A stretch of DNA of 64,000 nt from Eremomyces bilateralis CBS 781.70 (taxonomy: Eukaryota; Ascomycota; Dothideomycetes; Eremomycetales; Eremomycetaceae), in contig NW_022985087.1 of NCBI RefSeq assembly GCF_010015585.1, forward strand, positions 148,280 through 212,279, read 5' to 3'. Of the stretch, positions 1-11,151 are shown piece by piece. How positions within the stretch are numbered: the stretch's first letter is position 1; the number at the start of each line of letters is the position of its first letter. The notes below the pieces were generated by a model. That model did no database searches, had not been told where the DNA came from, and saw nothing but the letters and a program-made list of their open reading frames with translations. The position numbers and the translations under genes are program-made.

Positions 1-77
1 AAAGGTTGTTAGTTAGGAATCCGGATCAAGTGGAGCCACAAGGTAAGGATGATTTGTTGTCCTGGGATATAACCCAC

Positions 78-573
78 CTGTCGAATGACTCCATTGGGGT
101 CGATGAGGAAGAGGCCTCGCAGCGCAATGCCCTCCTCTTCGAGGAGCACACCGTAGTCCCTTGACAGCTTGTGGTTCTTGTCACTCAGCAACGGAAGGTT
201 GACGTTTCCAAGACCACCGTCCTTTTTGGTGGCGTTGTTCCAGGCCAGGAGACTATATTCGCTATCGGTGCTAGCGAAGACCACGGATGTGTTTCGGGCT
301 TGGAATTGGGGCATGTTGTCGCTGTATGCGATGATCTCGGTCGGGCAAACAAAAGTCCAGGCCATCGGGACAAACGCCAGGACGAGCCATTGCTTCGTGG
401 ACGTGTAGGTGGTCAGGCTGATCTCTGTATCAGGGCGGATGAGATTAGCTGGGTCATCGGAGGCGAGGACCGAAGTATGATCATGACCCACCTTCAAAAG
501 TTCCGTCCACCACGGCGGTGCCCGCGAAGTGAGGGGCGGGCTTCTGGACGAAGGCTTTTCCGGAGGATGCCAT
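78..573 (-). CDS. 2-Cys peroxiredoxin (AhpC/TSA family), 3' part outside the window
   Basis: Thiol peroxidase that reduces hydrogen peroxide and organic peroxides, probably cytosolic. Exon 1 is 573..492, starting at an ATG that gives [14 protein letters not shown]. An intron (491..425, GTGGGT...ACAG) separates it from exon 2 (424..78), which restores the family sequence FEEISLTTY. The peroxidatic cysteine lies in FVCPTEI, and the conserved [13 protein letters not shown] and [14 protein letters not shown] follow. The frame runs into a second intron (GTGGGT from 77 down) whose CTAAC branch point is visible at about 10-15; the acceptor and the C-terminal exon with the resolving cysteine fall before base 1. 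The 143 residues seen fit the first three quarters of a ~200-residue typical peroxiredoxin. Splice sites are inferred from frame and family fit. Confidence 0.93.
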
Positions 574-1345
574 GGCGAAAAGCGTAGTTGGAGAAGGATT
601 AGGTGTTGAAGGGATTCCTAGGGGTTGGATAGAGGATTGATTCCACAATGGATGGAAATGGGAGAATCAGGGGAGTAGGACGGCAATTGAGTGCTCTAAC
701 AGATGGTGAAAGGGGTAATTAAGAGGAGAGAGAGTTTGCACGGAAGTAGATGTTGTAGGTACTTGTGGATGGAAGAGGCAACTTAAATGAGAGGTGAAGA
801 AACAGCAGAAGATTATCAGATGGATCTGATCACTCAGCAATGTTCAATAAGCCTCATCTGGACCAGCCAGTATGATGAATCGAATATGGATACCTCCAAC
901 GAATCCGAAGCTAACTAATTCAGCTAAACCATTCAGCTAACTGATTCGGCCCCATCTGAATTGCAACATCTACCGTGATATTTCACCGTTTGGCCCAAGT
1001 CACACCATCCCGAACGCCGCGTCTCCGTCTTCCGGCTTTCGGCCCTCGTCCCGATCAGCCACGTCATTCCGCCATTGGTGCGTTTCTAGGATATTTTCTA
1101 TCACAGATCACCATCTAGGAACGCTGCAGCTGAACCCTGGGTTTAATTTTTGCATGTGCTCGAATATCCTCGAAATATCGGAAATAATCGAATACCCCGG
1201 CAGCTCAGACCTGTCTTGCCATTATTGGTGGTTGTGTCGGAAGGTTCCGTTGGTAGCGGTTAGGAAGAGTTAAGAGCCTGGCAATCAACGACCCAAGTTA
1301 CACCAATCCGCAAGTTTTATATACGGATTACCAGTTGGACGAAAT
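574..1345. other. Intergenic, divergent promoter region
   Basis: Separates the divergently transcribed peroxiredoxin and Elp6 genes and should hold both promoters. No coding ORF or RNA gene recognised. The 880-960 stretch repeats short ATTCAGCTAA/CTGATTCGG-like words without forming a clean array. Confidence 0.5.
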
Positions 1346-2359
1346 ATGCAGTCATCGCGTATCCCACCCCTGCTCGATAGGGTATTGAGCATCCCGCATC
1401 AGGACTCTTTGATCCTCCTGACTTCGGTGCTGGGGGCGACGACAAATTGGCTCATCGTGCGATATCTCTACTCCTGTCTCGCCAGCCATCAGCCGTCTTT
1501 GTCCCGACACAATCCAGGCGATGATCATCCGCCGTTGAAGGTGGTCCTGGTCACTTGGCTTCGGGATGCGGAATTCTGGAAGACGGAAGTCAAAAGAGCG
1601 GTTGTAAGTCTGTCATCCCCTGTGTTGGACGACATTGTAGTAACAAGCTTGCAGGGAATTGATCTTGCGAGGCTGGCCGTTCAGGGACGATTCGCGTTTA
1701 TTGATGCGATAACAGCGGTTGCGTACCAGCCACGCCCTTTGGGAACGTCACTGGTAGCATCATCTAAAGGAAAATCCCATTTTCTATCTTCACCGGATCC
1801 CAATCACCTTGAAGAAGTCGTCCTGGCGGCACTAGGCCCGGAGAAGCCCTCCAAGGATGACAACCAAGGCGGCAACGTCGTCCTGATCCTGGATGCCCCC
1901 GACTTTCTCCTCGCGGCATCAGATCCGGGGGCGGACGGTCGGATGGACCTTAAGCTCCTCCAGGCCATCCATCGCATTCGACAGCATCCCTCCATCCGCT
2001 CCACGATCGTGGCAGCCCAGACCGACTCGCCTTTGATGGTTGCGCCCAACCATACCACCCACACTCTCACCAACCTTGCAGGCCAGAACGCATCGCCATT
2101 GGAGATCGCTCACACCTCGTTCCTTACCCAGCTCGCGCAGCTCGCGTCGATTCGAATCAGTCTTCGGATGCTCGATACTGGCGCGGCGGGGGACGTGAGT
2201 GGTGTGGGTCGCGTCACTTACGGCAAGCCATTCACTGCAGACACCGCAGGGCAGGAAGATGGTGTTGCGCATCCGGAAGCGTCTGAGTGGCTGTACTTCG
2301 TTGCGGTGGACGGTTCTGCAAAGGCCTGGGAAAGGGGATCTGGAACCTCAGTCGGGTAA
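1346..2359 (+). CDS. ELP6: Elongator complex protein 6 (Elp6-like)
   Basis: Subunit of the Elp4-Elp5-Elp6 RecA-like hexamer of Elongator, which supports wobble-uridine tRNA modification. The protein begins with the conserved type of N-terminus (PPLLDRVLSIP, then LILLTSVLGATTNWLIVRYLY), has a RecA-like strand NVVLILDAPDFLLA, an FLTQLAQLASIRISLRML helix and a short C-terminal WLYFVAVDGSAKAWERG strand. As in the family, no Walker A motif is seen. An in-phase 51-nt intron (1604..1654, GTAAGT...TTGCAG) is likely, giving about 320 residues. The gene converges with the CENP-O gene on the other strand. Family recognised from memory, not searched. Confidence 0.8.
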   Translation: MQSSRIPPLLDRVLSIPHQDSLILLTSVLGATTNWLIVRYLYSCLASHQPSLSRHNPGDDHPPLKVVLVTWLRDAEFWKTEVKRAVVSLSSPVLDDIVVTSLQGIDLARLAVQGRFAFIDAITAVAYQPRPLGTSLVASSKGKSHFLSSPDPNHLEEVVLAALGPEKPSKDDNQGGNVVLILDAPDFLLAASDPGADGRMDLKLLQAIHRIRQHPSIRSTIVAAQTDSPLMVAPNHTTHTLTNLAGQNASPLEIAHTSFLTQLAQLASIRISLRMLDTGAAGDVSGVGRVTYGKPFTADTAGQEDGVAHPEASEWLYFVAVDGSAKAWERGSGTSVG

Positions 2360-2542
2360 TACTGCAGCAGACTCCGAAGGGTGTGGCACGTGGTATTACC
2401 ATTCCCGTTGGGAAGCGTCTTGAATTGAACGACTGCGCATTCATCGTGCCGACAAGTGAGTCGCCCCTTCTACTTCAAAGACTAGAGCTATCGAGACTGA
2501 CACCGTAGCGGGCAACAGTATCTCCAAGCTTGAAGAAGTCCA

Positions 2543-3514
2543 TTAAGCCCATCCTATCCTGAGTAATCGCTCGATCATCTTGTCAGCCGTTGCCGACCTG
2601 AGATCACACCTGACCGCTCTACCGACGTTGTATCGTACGGGAGCCGGGATATCGCTCGCCATTCTAGGTTCATGAACAATAGCATCCTGGACCAAACCGT
2701 CATCCGTGATGTCAGCCGTCCCCGTGGATCCATCTTCCCATTCGATATCGATTGTGTGGCCCCGGTTTCCACTCGAGACGTTGGTGATGCGGACTCGTCG
2801 CTCCTCATCCTCGGTTTCGACCGCGTGGGCTTCCTCGGCGTCTCGAGCGAGCTTCTTCACGAGATTGAGTTTGTTTTGGCGGACTATCAGCGCGGCTCGA
2901 ATGTCATCGCCCAGCTTCTTGATGCCATGATTGGGGACGTGCATCGTCTCGAGCCACTGGAATTCGATATCCTGGACCCCGATGCTCTCGGGTAGTGTGT
3001 GTTTATGGATACGGTAGTAATTTGGGTGCCCTCTCGGGTCGGGTCGGTGGAGGAAGACGTAGTATGGGTCGGGAAACCGGGCTTCCTCTGTATATTGTCA
3101 GCACATAGGGCCGGCAAATGGGACGATAAGAAGTACCATTATCGAATATATCGATCCGCAACCCGAGAACAACACCATCGTCCACCGCGTTGGGATCGGG
3201 ATCGTGGACATTGAAGGGCGTAACTCCGACACCGGCGTAATAGACGTTCTCCGTATTGATTCGTTGCTGCTTATCGGCCTGCTCCAACGCCTTGCTTACA
3301 CGGGCTTTGGATTTCGCATTCCGAAGAGTAGATGTGGCCCGAGTCAGTCTCGGGACGGTACTGTTGTCGGATAGGATGACGGTTCGGAGTAACGAGCGGC
3401 GCTTCCTCAGGCGTTCAACTGGAGGCATATGTGAGCGACATTCGTGAATAGAGAAACCAATGACATACTTTCGGCCCGAAGGTTTCGAATATCGGATTCG
3501 GCGGTGGTTGCCAT
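2543..3514 (-). CDS. CENP-O / Mcm21-family kinetochore protein
   Basis: Probable component of the constitutive centromere-associated network (COMA/Ctf19-type complex) in the nucleus. Three exons: 3514..3469 (MATTAESDIRNLRAE), 3418..3137 and 3087..2543, with introns GTATGT...CCAG and GTACTT...ACAG. The spliced protein is 290 residues. It has an N-terminal basic, probably coiled-coil stretch (IERLRKRRSLL), then a tandem-RWD-like core with GVGVTPFNVHDPDPNAVDDG, VLGLRIDIFDNE and, across the last junction, FPDPYYVFLHRPDPRG and YYRIHKHTLPE. That last pattern is what I associate with the Cenp-O Pfam family. None of the individual ORFs shows the full domain; it appears only after splicing. Confidence 0.8.
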
Positions 3515-4074
3515 GATTGTCGATGTTCTAGTACGATATGACGTGGGATTGATACGAGATGGAAAACGCTCCCTCTGCCTGTTTAGTGTTTACACAATTC
3601 CTAAATCGGCTTCCACGCGTTGTGTCGCGTTGAGGGGAAAGAGGCGCCTAATCACGTGCCGACAATCCTAGTAAGGACTAAGGAACCAAGGAAAGTGCAT
3701 TAGCGAGCTAACGTTCATGCCTGAAACTGAGACTTGGCGCCTTGTTGCCTTTTATGCAACAAGGAAGCCATTCCTGGCATCGATGGAGAAAGGAAATCCA
3801 ATTCAATTCATCTGTAATACGGATTATCTCCTGATATATACATTCCCAGCCGATCTAACGGGCAATTATTATGCAAGATGATGGCAATTCCATCCAATGT
3901 GGGATATAATTCCGATATTTGATACCTAACCATCCATAAGGCGTCGAGACGCTAGTCGTAGCTTCAAGCTATAGCAATTAATCGCCTCAACCTCCAAAAG
4001 GACAGCTCATCGACAAATATATCACAATCGGTTTTATCCCTCCGATACCTTGATCACCATCACTTGCCACATGG
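3515..4074. other. Intergenic, no gene seen
   Basis: Upstream region shared by the CENP-O gene (minus) and the acetyl-CoA transporter gene (plus). It is relatively AT-rich, and the only ORFs are short and without family character. Contains a small inverted repeat near 3735-3770 (GGCGCCTTGTTGCC...GCAACAAGG). Confidence 0.5.
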
Positions 4075-6242
4075 ATGCCTGCCCCGCTCGGCGATACTAT
4101 CCCTCTATCTTCCAACCCCTTGGTTTCATCCCCCGATCCCTTCGAACTTCCTCTCTATCGCCCGCGGAGCCTTAGTCGACCACATCGCCCTCCCGATCTC
4201 CAGCTATCGCGTCTTGATACTCCGGAGACAAGGCGCTCCCAACCCAAAGCCAAAAACTCCCACCCCCCTCCAAACGCCTCGAACTCCTCTATCGGGCTTC
4301 TCGACCCCACTGCATTCTCTCCCTCGTCTCCCTCTTCCCCCGCCGCCTCCCCGCCAATGCCCCCCAAACGCCGTCCCCGGAATCAGAACGGCTCCGTATT
4401 CACTGACCCGACCGATCTGCCGACCGACGGCGGCCCCAAAGGCCACGCGACGGGCGCCATGGCATCCTCTCTGCGCGAACAGCGTCGCAAACACGTCGTC
4501 CTCGATTCCCCCACCTCGTCGTCGCAGGCCACCCATCTGATGAGCCAGTCAAGTTTCAGCCTGGATCATGGGGTACCTGAATTTGGCCATCGGCGGTCGT
4601 TTAGCGCTGCCAGTGTGGGTTTTCATATGGATGATGGAGACGGCAGCGGCTCGAAGGGCTTTTCGGAGCTGCCCCGCAAGGACAAGCGGAATTTCCTCTT
4701 ATTAGTCCTCCTATATTTCCTCCAGGGCGTACCCATGGGATTAGCGAGCGGAAGCGTGCCATTTCTATTGAAGTCGCACGTGGGATACTCGGAGATGGGC
4801 GTGTTCTCCTTGGCGAGCTACCCATACTCCTTGAAGCTGTTATGGAGCCCAATTGTAGATGCGATTTGGAGTAGGAAGTTAGGAAGACGGAAGAGCTGGA
4901 TCTTGCCGATACAGACGATCAGCGGGCTGGGGATGCTCTGGCTCGGGGCAAGAGCAGAGGCGATGATGGACGCGGCCGGAATGGATGGCGGAGCGGGGAT
5001 CTGGGGCTTTACTTCGTGGTGGTTCATGCTGGTCTTCATGTGTGCCACGCAAGACATTGCTGTCGACGGTAGGTTGAGTGCCATTGAAAACAAGACCGTT
5101 ACTGACCGGTGCAGGTTGGGCCCTGACGTTGCTATCAACGGAGAACCTGTCGTATGCCTCCACAGCCCAAACGGTCGGCCTTACAGCAGGCTCGTTCCTG
5201 TCGTCCACCGTGTTCCTCGCGTTCAGTTCCAAGGACTTTGCGAACAAATGGTTCCGCACCATCCCTGGAGATACAGGTCTCATTACTCTCGGAGGCGCAC
5301 TCACCGTGTCCGGCTGGCTCTACCTTCTCGTGACCGTCGGCCTGGCTGCCATGAAGCGCGAAGAGTACACCAAGAACTCGGACGGGGTCTGGGACGTGTA
5401 CAAAATCATGGGCGGGATCTTGAAGCTCAAGAACATCCAGACCCTCCTCATCGTGCACCTGATCGCGAAGATCGGCTTCCAAGCCAACGACGCGGTCACC
5501 AGCCTGAAGCTGCTCGACAAGGGGCTGAAGCAGGAAGAATTGGCCTTGACCGTGTTGATCGACTTCCCCTTCGAAATCTTCCTCGGGTACTACGTCGGGA
5601 AATGGTCGCAAACAATCCCGCCCATGAAACTCTGGTGCTGGGGTTTCGTGGGCCGGCTCATCGCCGCCGGCATCGCGCAGACCGTCGTCATGTTCTTCCC
5701 CAGCGCTGGCGTCAACACCCCATACTTCCTCGGCGTGATCTTCCAACATGTCCTCTCCACCTTCATGAACACGGTCATGTTCGTCGCCGTCTCCGCATTC
5801 CACGCCCGGATCGCGGACCCCGTCATCGGCGGCACCTACATGACCCTTCTCGCCACGTAAGTCCACTGACATCCCATATAACGACAATCACTAACCCTTC
5901 GCCAGCGTCACCAACCTCGGCGGCACCTTCCCCCGCTTCTTCATCCTCAAATTCGTCGACATGTTCACCGTCGCGTCCTGCATCCCGCCCACCACCCCGC
6001 TCCCTCCCGACGCTCTCAAAGGGGACCCCATCACCGCCGCGTTTTCCTGCGTCGCCGAGCCGGAGAAGCAGCGGTGCGCGGCCGGCGGTGGCACCTGTAA
6101 CATCAGCACGGACGGATACTATATCGTGAATGTTTTGTGTATCATCATCGGCGTCGTGACTTTTTGGGGGTTTATCAAGCCAGCCGTGCTGAAGCTGCAG
6201 GCCTTGCCGATGAAGGCGTGGAGATTGAGCGATGGGAGCTAG
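4075..6242 (+). CDS. Acetyl-CoA transporter, AT-1/SLC33A1 family (MFS-like)
   Basis: Multi-pass ER/secretory-membrane transporter predicted to import acetyl-CoA into the lumen. Exons 4075..5068, 5115..5856 and 5906..6242 give 690 residues with GT-AG introns (GTAGGT...TGCAG; GTAAGT...GCCAG). The N-terminal ~200 residues are low complexity (Ser/Pro-rich). The membrane part starts at KDKRNFLLLVLLYFLQGVP, followed by the hallmark LLWSPIVDAIW, GRRKSWILP and ATQDIAVDGWALTLL, the last two words being joined only after splicing. The C-terminus has VTNLGGTFPRFFILKFVD, a Cys-containing luminal loop and a final helix. An alternative start at 4357 (MPPKRRPRNQ) would drop 94 poorly conserved residues; the true start is uncertain. 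Confidence 0.88.
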
Positions 6243-6594
6243 GACAACATTTTAAGAGATCTCTAAATATAGAAAGGCATTTTAATATTGTGGGACGGTG
6301 CGCCGATGTATCGCTGTCTGTGTTCCTCCGATCCTCTGATTGTGCTCCATGCTCCACGTAACCTTCTCCGTACCCTTTGGGTCGTCATTCTCTCTGTCGT
6401 CTGCCATGAATGGCCGAGATAGCAACCGCTACTCGCCATGATTGCCCTTCTCTCTGTCATCTACCATGAATGGTCGAGTCAGCAATTGCTGTTGTTCATG
6501 GTTGTCTTTCTCAATCCTCCACCGTCGACCTCACTGAGGTTTGGCTGTTTTTCGGGTGTTTTTTTTCTTCTGTGAACCTCTACCTTGCTCATAT
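6243..6594. other. Intergenic between convergent genes
   Basis: Holds the 3' ends of the acetyl-CoA transporter and the hypothetical gene at 6595. A partial direct repeat of about 40 bases (CCTTCTC/TCATTCTCTCTGTC..CTACCATGAATGG) occurs at about 6385-6420 and 6445-6480. Confidence 0.5.
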
Positions 6595-7220
6595 CTATTC
6601 CTTGCCAAGCTGTCGAAGGATTTTTGTGACGGACTGGCACTCACGGTCGACTCTGAATGGACCACCGTCGGCAAGGGGGTCAAGCGTCCAGGACTCCCGA
6701 TTCCACTCGTAGAATCGAACCTCTCTCCCACAGCATGCCATTGCGAATTTAACAGATGCAAGATAGTCGTCCTCGGCCTTCGATGAAATAATCGTGCGGA
6801 GCAATTCCTCCTTCTCTTCCCAGTGTACTGCCTGAACCGGACTTTTTATGTATTCGTAATCGAAAACAAGCCAGTGCGTCACTCCCGTCTCCTTGCGATA
6901 CATATACCACCAAGTAACTGGCATATATAGCCCTGGGTTTCCTGGCCAGCGGCACAGTGGAGGTATCAGGTGGCAGTCCATCGCCACAAGGTAGCGGGCT
7001 ACGATCGAACTCCATACTTCGTTGCCATGAATAGAGGCAAATGGCTCGTACTCGTGCTCGTCATCCAGTTGGGAAATCTTGGCTCTAATGTGCGGTATCG
7101 CCATATACTTGATAGGTGAGCTGAGGAAACTGTGGTTAGGTGCATGATACTTACAGTGCCTTCGATAGGTTCCTGTTCTAGGCGTTGGAGGATCGACTCA
7201 TTGGCTGTTTGTGGTGTCAT
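6595..7220 (-). CDS. Hypothetical protein, about 190 residues
   Basis: I do not recognise a family. The main exon encodes 169 residues from MAIPHIRAKISQLDD to the stop, with a Trp-rich centre (CRWPGNPGLY, PVTWWYMYRKET, THWLVFDYEY) and a charged EEKEELLRTIISSKAEDDYLASVKFA segment. A short upstream exon from 7220 (MTPQTANESILQRLEQEPIEGT) ends at a strong donor, GTAAGT. The only in-frame junction I find uses the weak acceptor ATCAAG just before TATATG; the better CAG acceptors shift frame. The gene may therefore simply begin at 7104. No signal peptide or membrane segment is obvious. Gene reality is moderate, start uncertain. Confidence 0.5.
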
Positions 7221-8290
7221 TGCTGATATCCACTGAATGCTCTTGGGATGGCCGCCTGGTTCTGAAGCTGTGGAATTGCAGGGCTAGGATATGTGTGCGG
7301 CGAGGATATGTGTGTGGCGTGGAGAAGTGAACAGCACCAAATTCGTACTTAAGCCTCTCTGCTGTTGCGGATCGGTTTCCTTCTTCCTTAACTCAAGTAG
7401 CTGCTCTACCTGCTCAACTGGTGTTGTGTGTGAGGAAAATTGTAGTGATACGTTGGGGAGAGAAGTTACTTGTGTTGCAACCTGGAGGCCTCTGTGTAGG
7501 ATGTGAAGAAATTTTGACACATGTCAACTTGCCCGGAATCACGCGACTTTGTTTTATATCTTGGAGTTTGAAGACTGGGTATTCCTTAGTTTCTAAAATC
7601 AAGATACTGAAATGGATTGCTTTTCGGGTTTCTTGCTAGACTCTAATATCCCAGCCCTATCAAAATGCACTGAATTGACTGAAATAGGTCGTGGCCCATT
7701 GAAGCCTTTGCTGGGCAATCAAGAGCCTTCTATATAACCATAATTGATATTGCTCCTGATATAATCCCAGGATTTTGAATTGGTATAGGCTGAGCTATAG
7801 GTTATCTAAACTGAGAATCTGCGTTCATTTTCAATCATTTGCCCCTTCACCTGGCGAAACGTCCACGCAAGCAAGTCCTTCCACTCTCCAATATCACTAA
7901 GTACTGTAATCGTAGGCATATAAGAAAGTCTGCCATGGTAATTGCTCTAACAAAAAGCAAATTTAATTATCACCAACAATCCACTGCCGGATCCGGACAG
8001 CGTCCTTCACTTCAGTGCTCAGGCCCGTTCTCTTAAACCTGCCTAGATGTTTCTTTCCACACATTGACAACTCCCGCCGTAAAATTCCGGCCCGTTGAAA
8101 ATATTCTCTTCGATCTATAAAATTCTGACTCGATGAATTGAAAATATTCTCCAATCCCAAACCCTAAAGCTTTCATTCACAATGCCAAATTAAGCACGCT
8201 GCGGGACGGGCCGTGCGATGGGAGAAAGAGTGTCGCATTCATAAGCCTCCCGTTCTCTTTTCCGTTACCGTCCACACATTGTTACAATTC
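7221..8290. other. Intergenic, no gene seen
   Basis: Low coding potential on both strands. A 14-base direct repeat TTGAAAATATTCTC occurs twice at about 8094-8107 and 8138-8151. Nothing else supported. Confidence 0.45.
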
Positions 8291-8295
8291 TGACC

Positions 8296-9330
8296 TTGCT
8301 AGTGTTCCACAAATCCTATTATTGTAGCACCATCGGACTCTCTGGGATCGGGGCTCACGATATTGGCCATTATTATCGTATCTCAGTCGATCCAACAGCG
8401 CACTGTGAAGACGAACACCTATCGGAGGATTGCTTCGAAGATTCCGTGCCATTCGAAGCCAATGACCGCATTATCAACGACACAAGATCTGTTCAAGGGT
8501 TTTCCTACTAGATCCCCTTCCACGCTTCATGTTAGACGCTCCTTGTGGAGGTGCAGGGTTCGAAGACGCTAGATCTCCGTCAGATATATCTGACCTATTC
8601 CCGATATCGTTTGCCACCACATGCAACCATCGTGGCCCTGAATTGGGTCTCTGGCTGAGCGATCCTTACCATATGGGGCGTGTCCTCAGTGGAAGGGTGA
8701 CGAATTCGGATGCGGTAATTTTAACTTTGGGTCCATCGAGTCCATCGGACAGGATCAATCAAAGTGTACAGGGGTTGAAATATTCCGTAATGGTCGATTG
8801 GATCATCCAGGCGAAGAGATCGAAAGTCACGTTATTACTTCTCCTTGATCGGATGCAAAGGTTCCACTGAGGCGGTTCCCTCCCGAGATCATGCGAATGA
8901 TCGTGGAATCGATGCCTTCCTTGGACGTGGTGAGTCTCAAAGGAGCATGAAAATATGTTGCGGCCCTCCCACTAGACTATTCGTTCTGGGCTTCCCGCTT
9001 TTCCACCGAGTTGGAATACGACTGCATCTTCAAAGTCCGGAACGTCAGGCCAGACACGCTCAACTGGAAAGCGCTAATTATACCACAGCTTGAAAGATGC
9101 ACCCGGATCCCTTCCCATTCGGAACCCGAAGCGTGTCTGGCACAATTATCTGCAAGAATTTGTGCATGCTTGTGGACAATGCTGCTTTGAAGTGCCATGG
9201 AGAACAGCTAATTAGAAACCTCGAACGAACCGCTTTTGAAGATCTATCAGAGTGGACCACAGGTGTTCGATTCCAGCGCCGTTGTGATCGTAGTTCCATG
9301 AGGCCCGGGGTTCTTAGGCGCTGATCTGTG
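8296..9330 (+). pseudogene. Decayed F-box-type protein gene
   Basis: Conceptual translation resembles the large fungal F-box family I know from Eurotiales: an LSGIG-containing stretch, then IPFHASC followed by TLLVEV and LDLRQIYLTYSRYR, then PPEIMRMIVESMPSLDVVSLKGA (the F-box-like helix pair) and LPLDYSFWASRFSTELEYD. One frame runs from 8296 but is interrupted at 8509 (TAG), 8533 (TAG, where the family normally has Trp after HASC) and 8656 (TGA). The F-box part lies in another frame and has TGA at 8948. At least one frameshift is therefore also present. The tail continues in a third frame to about 9330 (CHGEQLIRNLERTAFEDLSEW). Not expressible as one protein. Confidence 0.65.
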
Positions 9331-10032
9331 TTTCTCGAGGGCCATAATGATAGAGAACAAAACTTGGGAGGAAAGGGACACGTCGAGCCGCTGGACTATT
9401 AGAGCGATTATGTTTGGTGTGCAATTGTCTTTGTGCAGAAGATCTCTCTGGTGTGGAAAAGAATGATGGTCGTTCATATTTGACATGTTCCTGAGTTCCT
9501 CCATCTAGCCTGCCTCCAGAGGTAAGTGATGGACGATGAAAGGAAAGAAAGTTTGAGAGGTCTTGACGCCCTGGAGCTTTGGGGCCATACATTGCTTTCC
9601 CCCTACATGGGCTAGGGCAAAAGTTTATATCAGCGTCATCTGTTTCCGAGTAGCACGAGTTTTCTGTAAGAGAAATAAAGTTAGAGTAGTTCTGTACAAT
9701 CCACGAAAACTGCTGTGCATGTGGGTATCGTAGTCGCCATTTGCTACAGGATCTTATCTGAGAACAAAGATCATGCTTCTAAAATACCATCGGTAGTAAT
9801 AATGAATACTACAGGCAGTAGTGGTGTTGATCCCGAGATTGGAGGTGTTAGTATCACTGAGATCTACGCCGTAGAATCCATCACCTGTATCAACCGAGGA
9901 CAAGGCCAACAAGGTGAACAGTCCTCACTCACTCCATTCATAAAGAAAGGAATTGTTAAACCGAATTACCGATATTTGATCTTTTCATCAACCTCGACAT
10001 TCTAACCATCATAATCCATCGAAATTGGCAAC
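9331..10032. other. Intergenic, promoter side of the PPCS gene
   Basis: No gene supported. ORFs here are short and overlap in antisense. Upstream of 10033 a TC-rich stretch (TTTTCATCAACCTCGACATTC) could be a leader. Confidence 0.45.
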
Positions 10033-11151
10033 ATGACTGGCGGAAATCTTGCGAGTATTCAAGTGGCGGAACAGGACTACTTCGCCATCAATCCTGCCCC
10101 AACGTCACTTCAATCCCATCTCACCATAGCCCGGGAGTTCATCACCCGACATGCAGAAGGGGGCCGTAATGTGGTGTTAGTTACCTCCGGTGGTACAACG
10201 GTTCCCTTAGAAAATCAAACTGTTCGCTACATCGACAATTTCTCGGCGGGAACCCGAGGCGCTTGCAGCGCGGAATATTTCCTCGAGGCAGGATATGCCG
10301 TCATATTCTTGCACCGGCAGTTCTCGCTTCTACCATATTCGCGACACTACTCGCATAATACCCGGTCTTTCCTTGACTATATGGGAGAAGAAGATGGAAA
10401 AGTGGTCGTCGAGGACGAGCACCAAGAGGATATGCTGCGGGTGCTCCGGAGTTACACCGCGGCGAAAAAAAAGAACCAACTTCTCATCCTTTCCTTCGTC
10501 ACGATCACGGAGTATCTATGGGAGCTACGAGAGGTCGCAAAATTGATGCGACCGCTTGGTCCTCGAGCGATTTTCTACCTTGCCGCTGCGGTTTCCGACT
10601 TCTTCGTGCCGAAAGATCAGATGGTTGAGCACAAGATCCAGTCCTCAGAAGCATTCAGCAAAAGACTCGACGATCCGAACGCGAAGGCTCCTGCAGCACG
10701 GACAGACGGGAGTAAACTCGTCATCGACCTGGAACCGGTGCCGAAGTTTTTGAAACAGCTTGTGGATGGCTGGGCACCGGATGCCATGATCGTGAGCTTC
10801 AAACTGGAGACAGACCCAAAGATTCTCATCAACAAGGCGAGATACTCTTTAGAGAAGTATCAGCACCACCTCGTCATCGGCAACCTTCTCACCACCCGAA
10901 AATGGGAGGTGGTCTTCGTTACCGCCGGCGGGGAGCGGTGGGTTAGAGTCCCGCCTCGTCGCCGAACGAAGAGCGTTTCAGGCGTCGCAAGTTTAATCGG
11001 CAAGTCCGAGGAAAAGGATGGGGATTCCAGCACAGATGACGATCAAGCGGTGGAGGAAGTCATGGAAGGGGAACCACCGGTTGAAATCGAAAGCTTGATT
11101 ATCCCAGCCGTCGCGGAGATACATAAGGGACTGCTTGCCAATGGAAAATAA
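10033..11151 (+). CDS. Phosphopantothenate-cysteine ligase (PPCS)
   Basis: Second step of coenzyme A synthesis from phosphopantothenate: joins cysteine to 4'-phosphopantothenate using a nucleoside triphosphate. Yeast counterpart is Cab2. Single exon, 372 residues, no intron signals. Motifs in order: VVLVTSGGTTVPLE, VRYIDNFSAGTRGA (nucleotide-binding loop), AVIFLHRQFSLLPY, FYLAAAVSDFFVP, LEPVPKFLKQL and MIVSFKLETDPKIL, followed by HHLVIGNLLTTRKWEV. Length fits eukaryotic PPCS with a fungal acidic insertion near the C-terminus (EEKDGDSSTDDDQ). Cytosolic, since no targeting peptide is seen. The start at ACATGACTGG follows a clear upstream gap. Confidence 0.95.
   Translation: MTGGNLASIQVAEQDYFAINPAPTSLQSHLTIAREFITRHAEGGRNVVLVTSGGTTVPLENQTVRYIDNFSAGTRGACSAEYFLEAGYAVIFLHRQFSLLPYSRHYSHNTRSFLDYMGEEDGKVVVEDEHQEDMLRVLRSYTAAKKKNQLLILSFVTITEYLWELREVAKLMRPLGPRAIFYLAAAVSDFFVPKDQMVEHKIQSSEAFSKRLDDPNAKAPAARTDGSKLVIDLEPVPKFLKQLVDGWAPDAMIVSFKLETDPKILINKARYSLEKYQHHLVIGNLLTTRKWEVVFVTAGGERWVRVPPRRRTKSVSGVASLIGKSEEKDGDSSTDDDQAVEEVMEGEPPVEIESLIIPAVAEIHKGLLANGK

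Noticed and set aside
171-587. 138-codon plus-strand ORF opposite the peroxiredoxin
   Set aside because: Antisense shadow of a gene with clear catalytic motifs; no family character.
4064-4540. 158-codon Pro-rich ORF
   Set aside because: Alternative frame of the transporter's low-complexity N-terminus.
5135-5887. 250-codon minus-strand ORF
   Set aside because: Antisense to the acetyl-CoA transporter exon; composition (Glu/Val/His-rich) is the mirror of a membrane protein gene.
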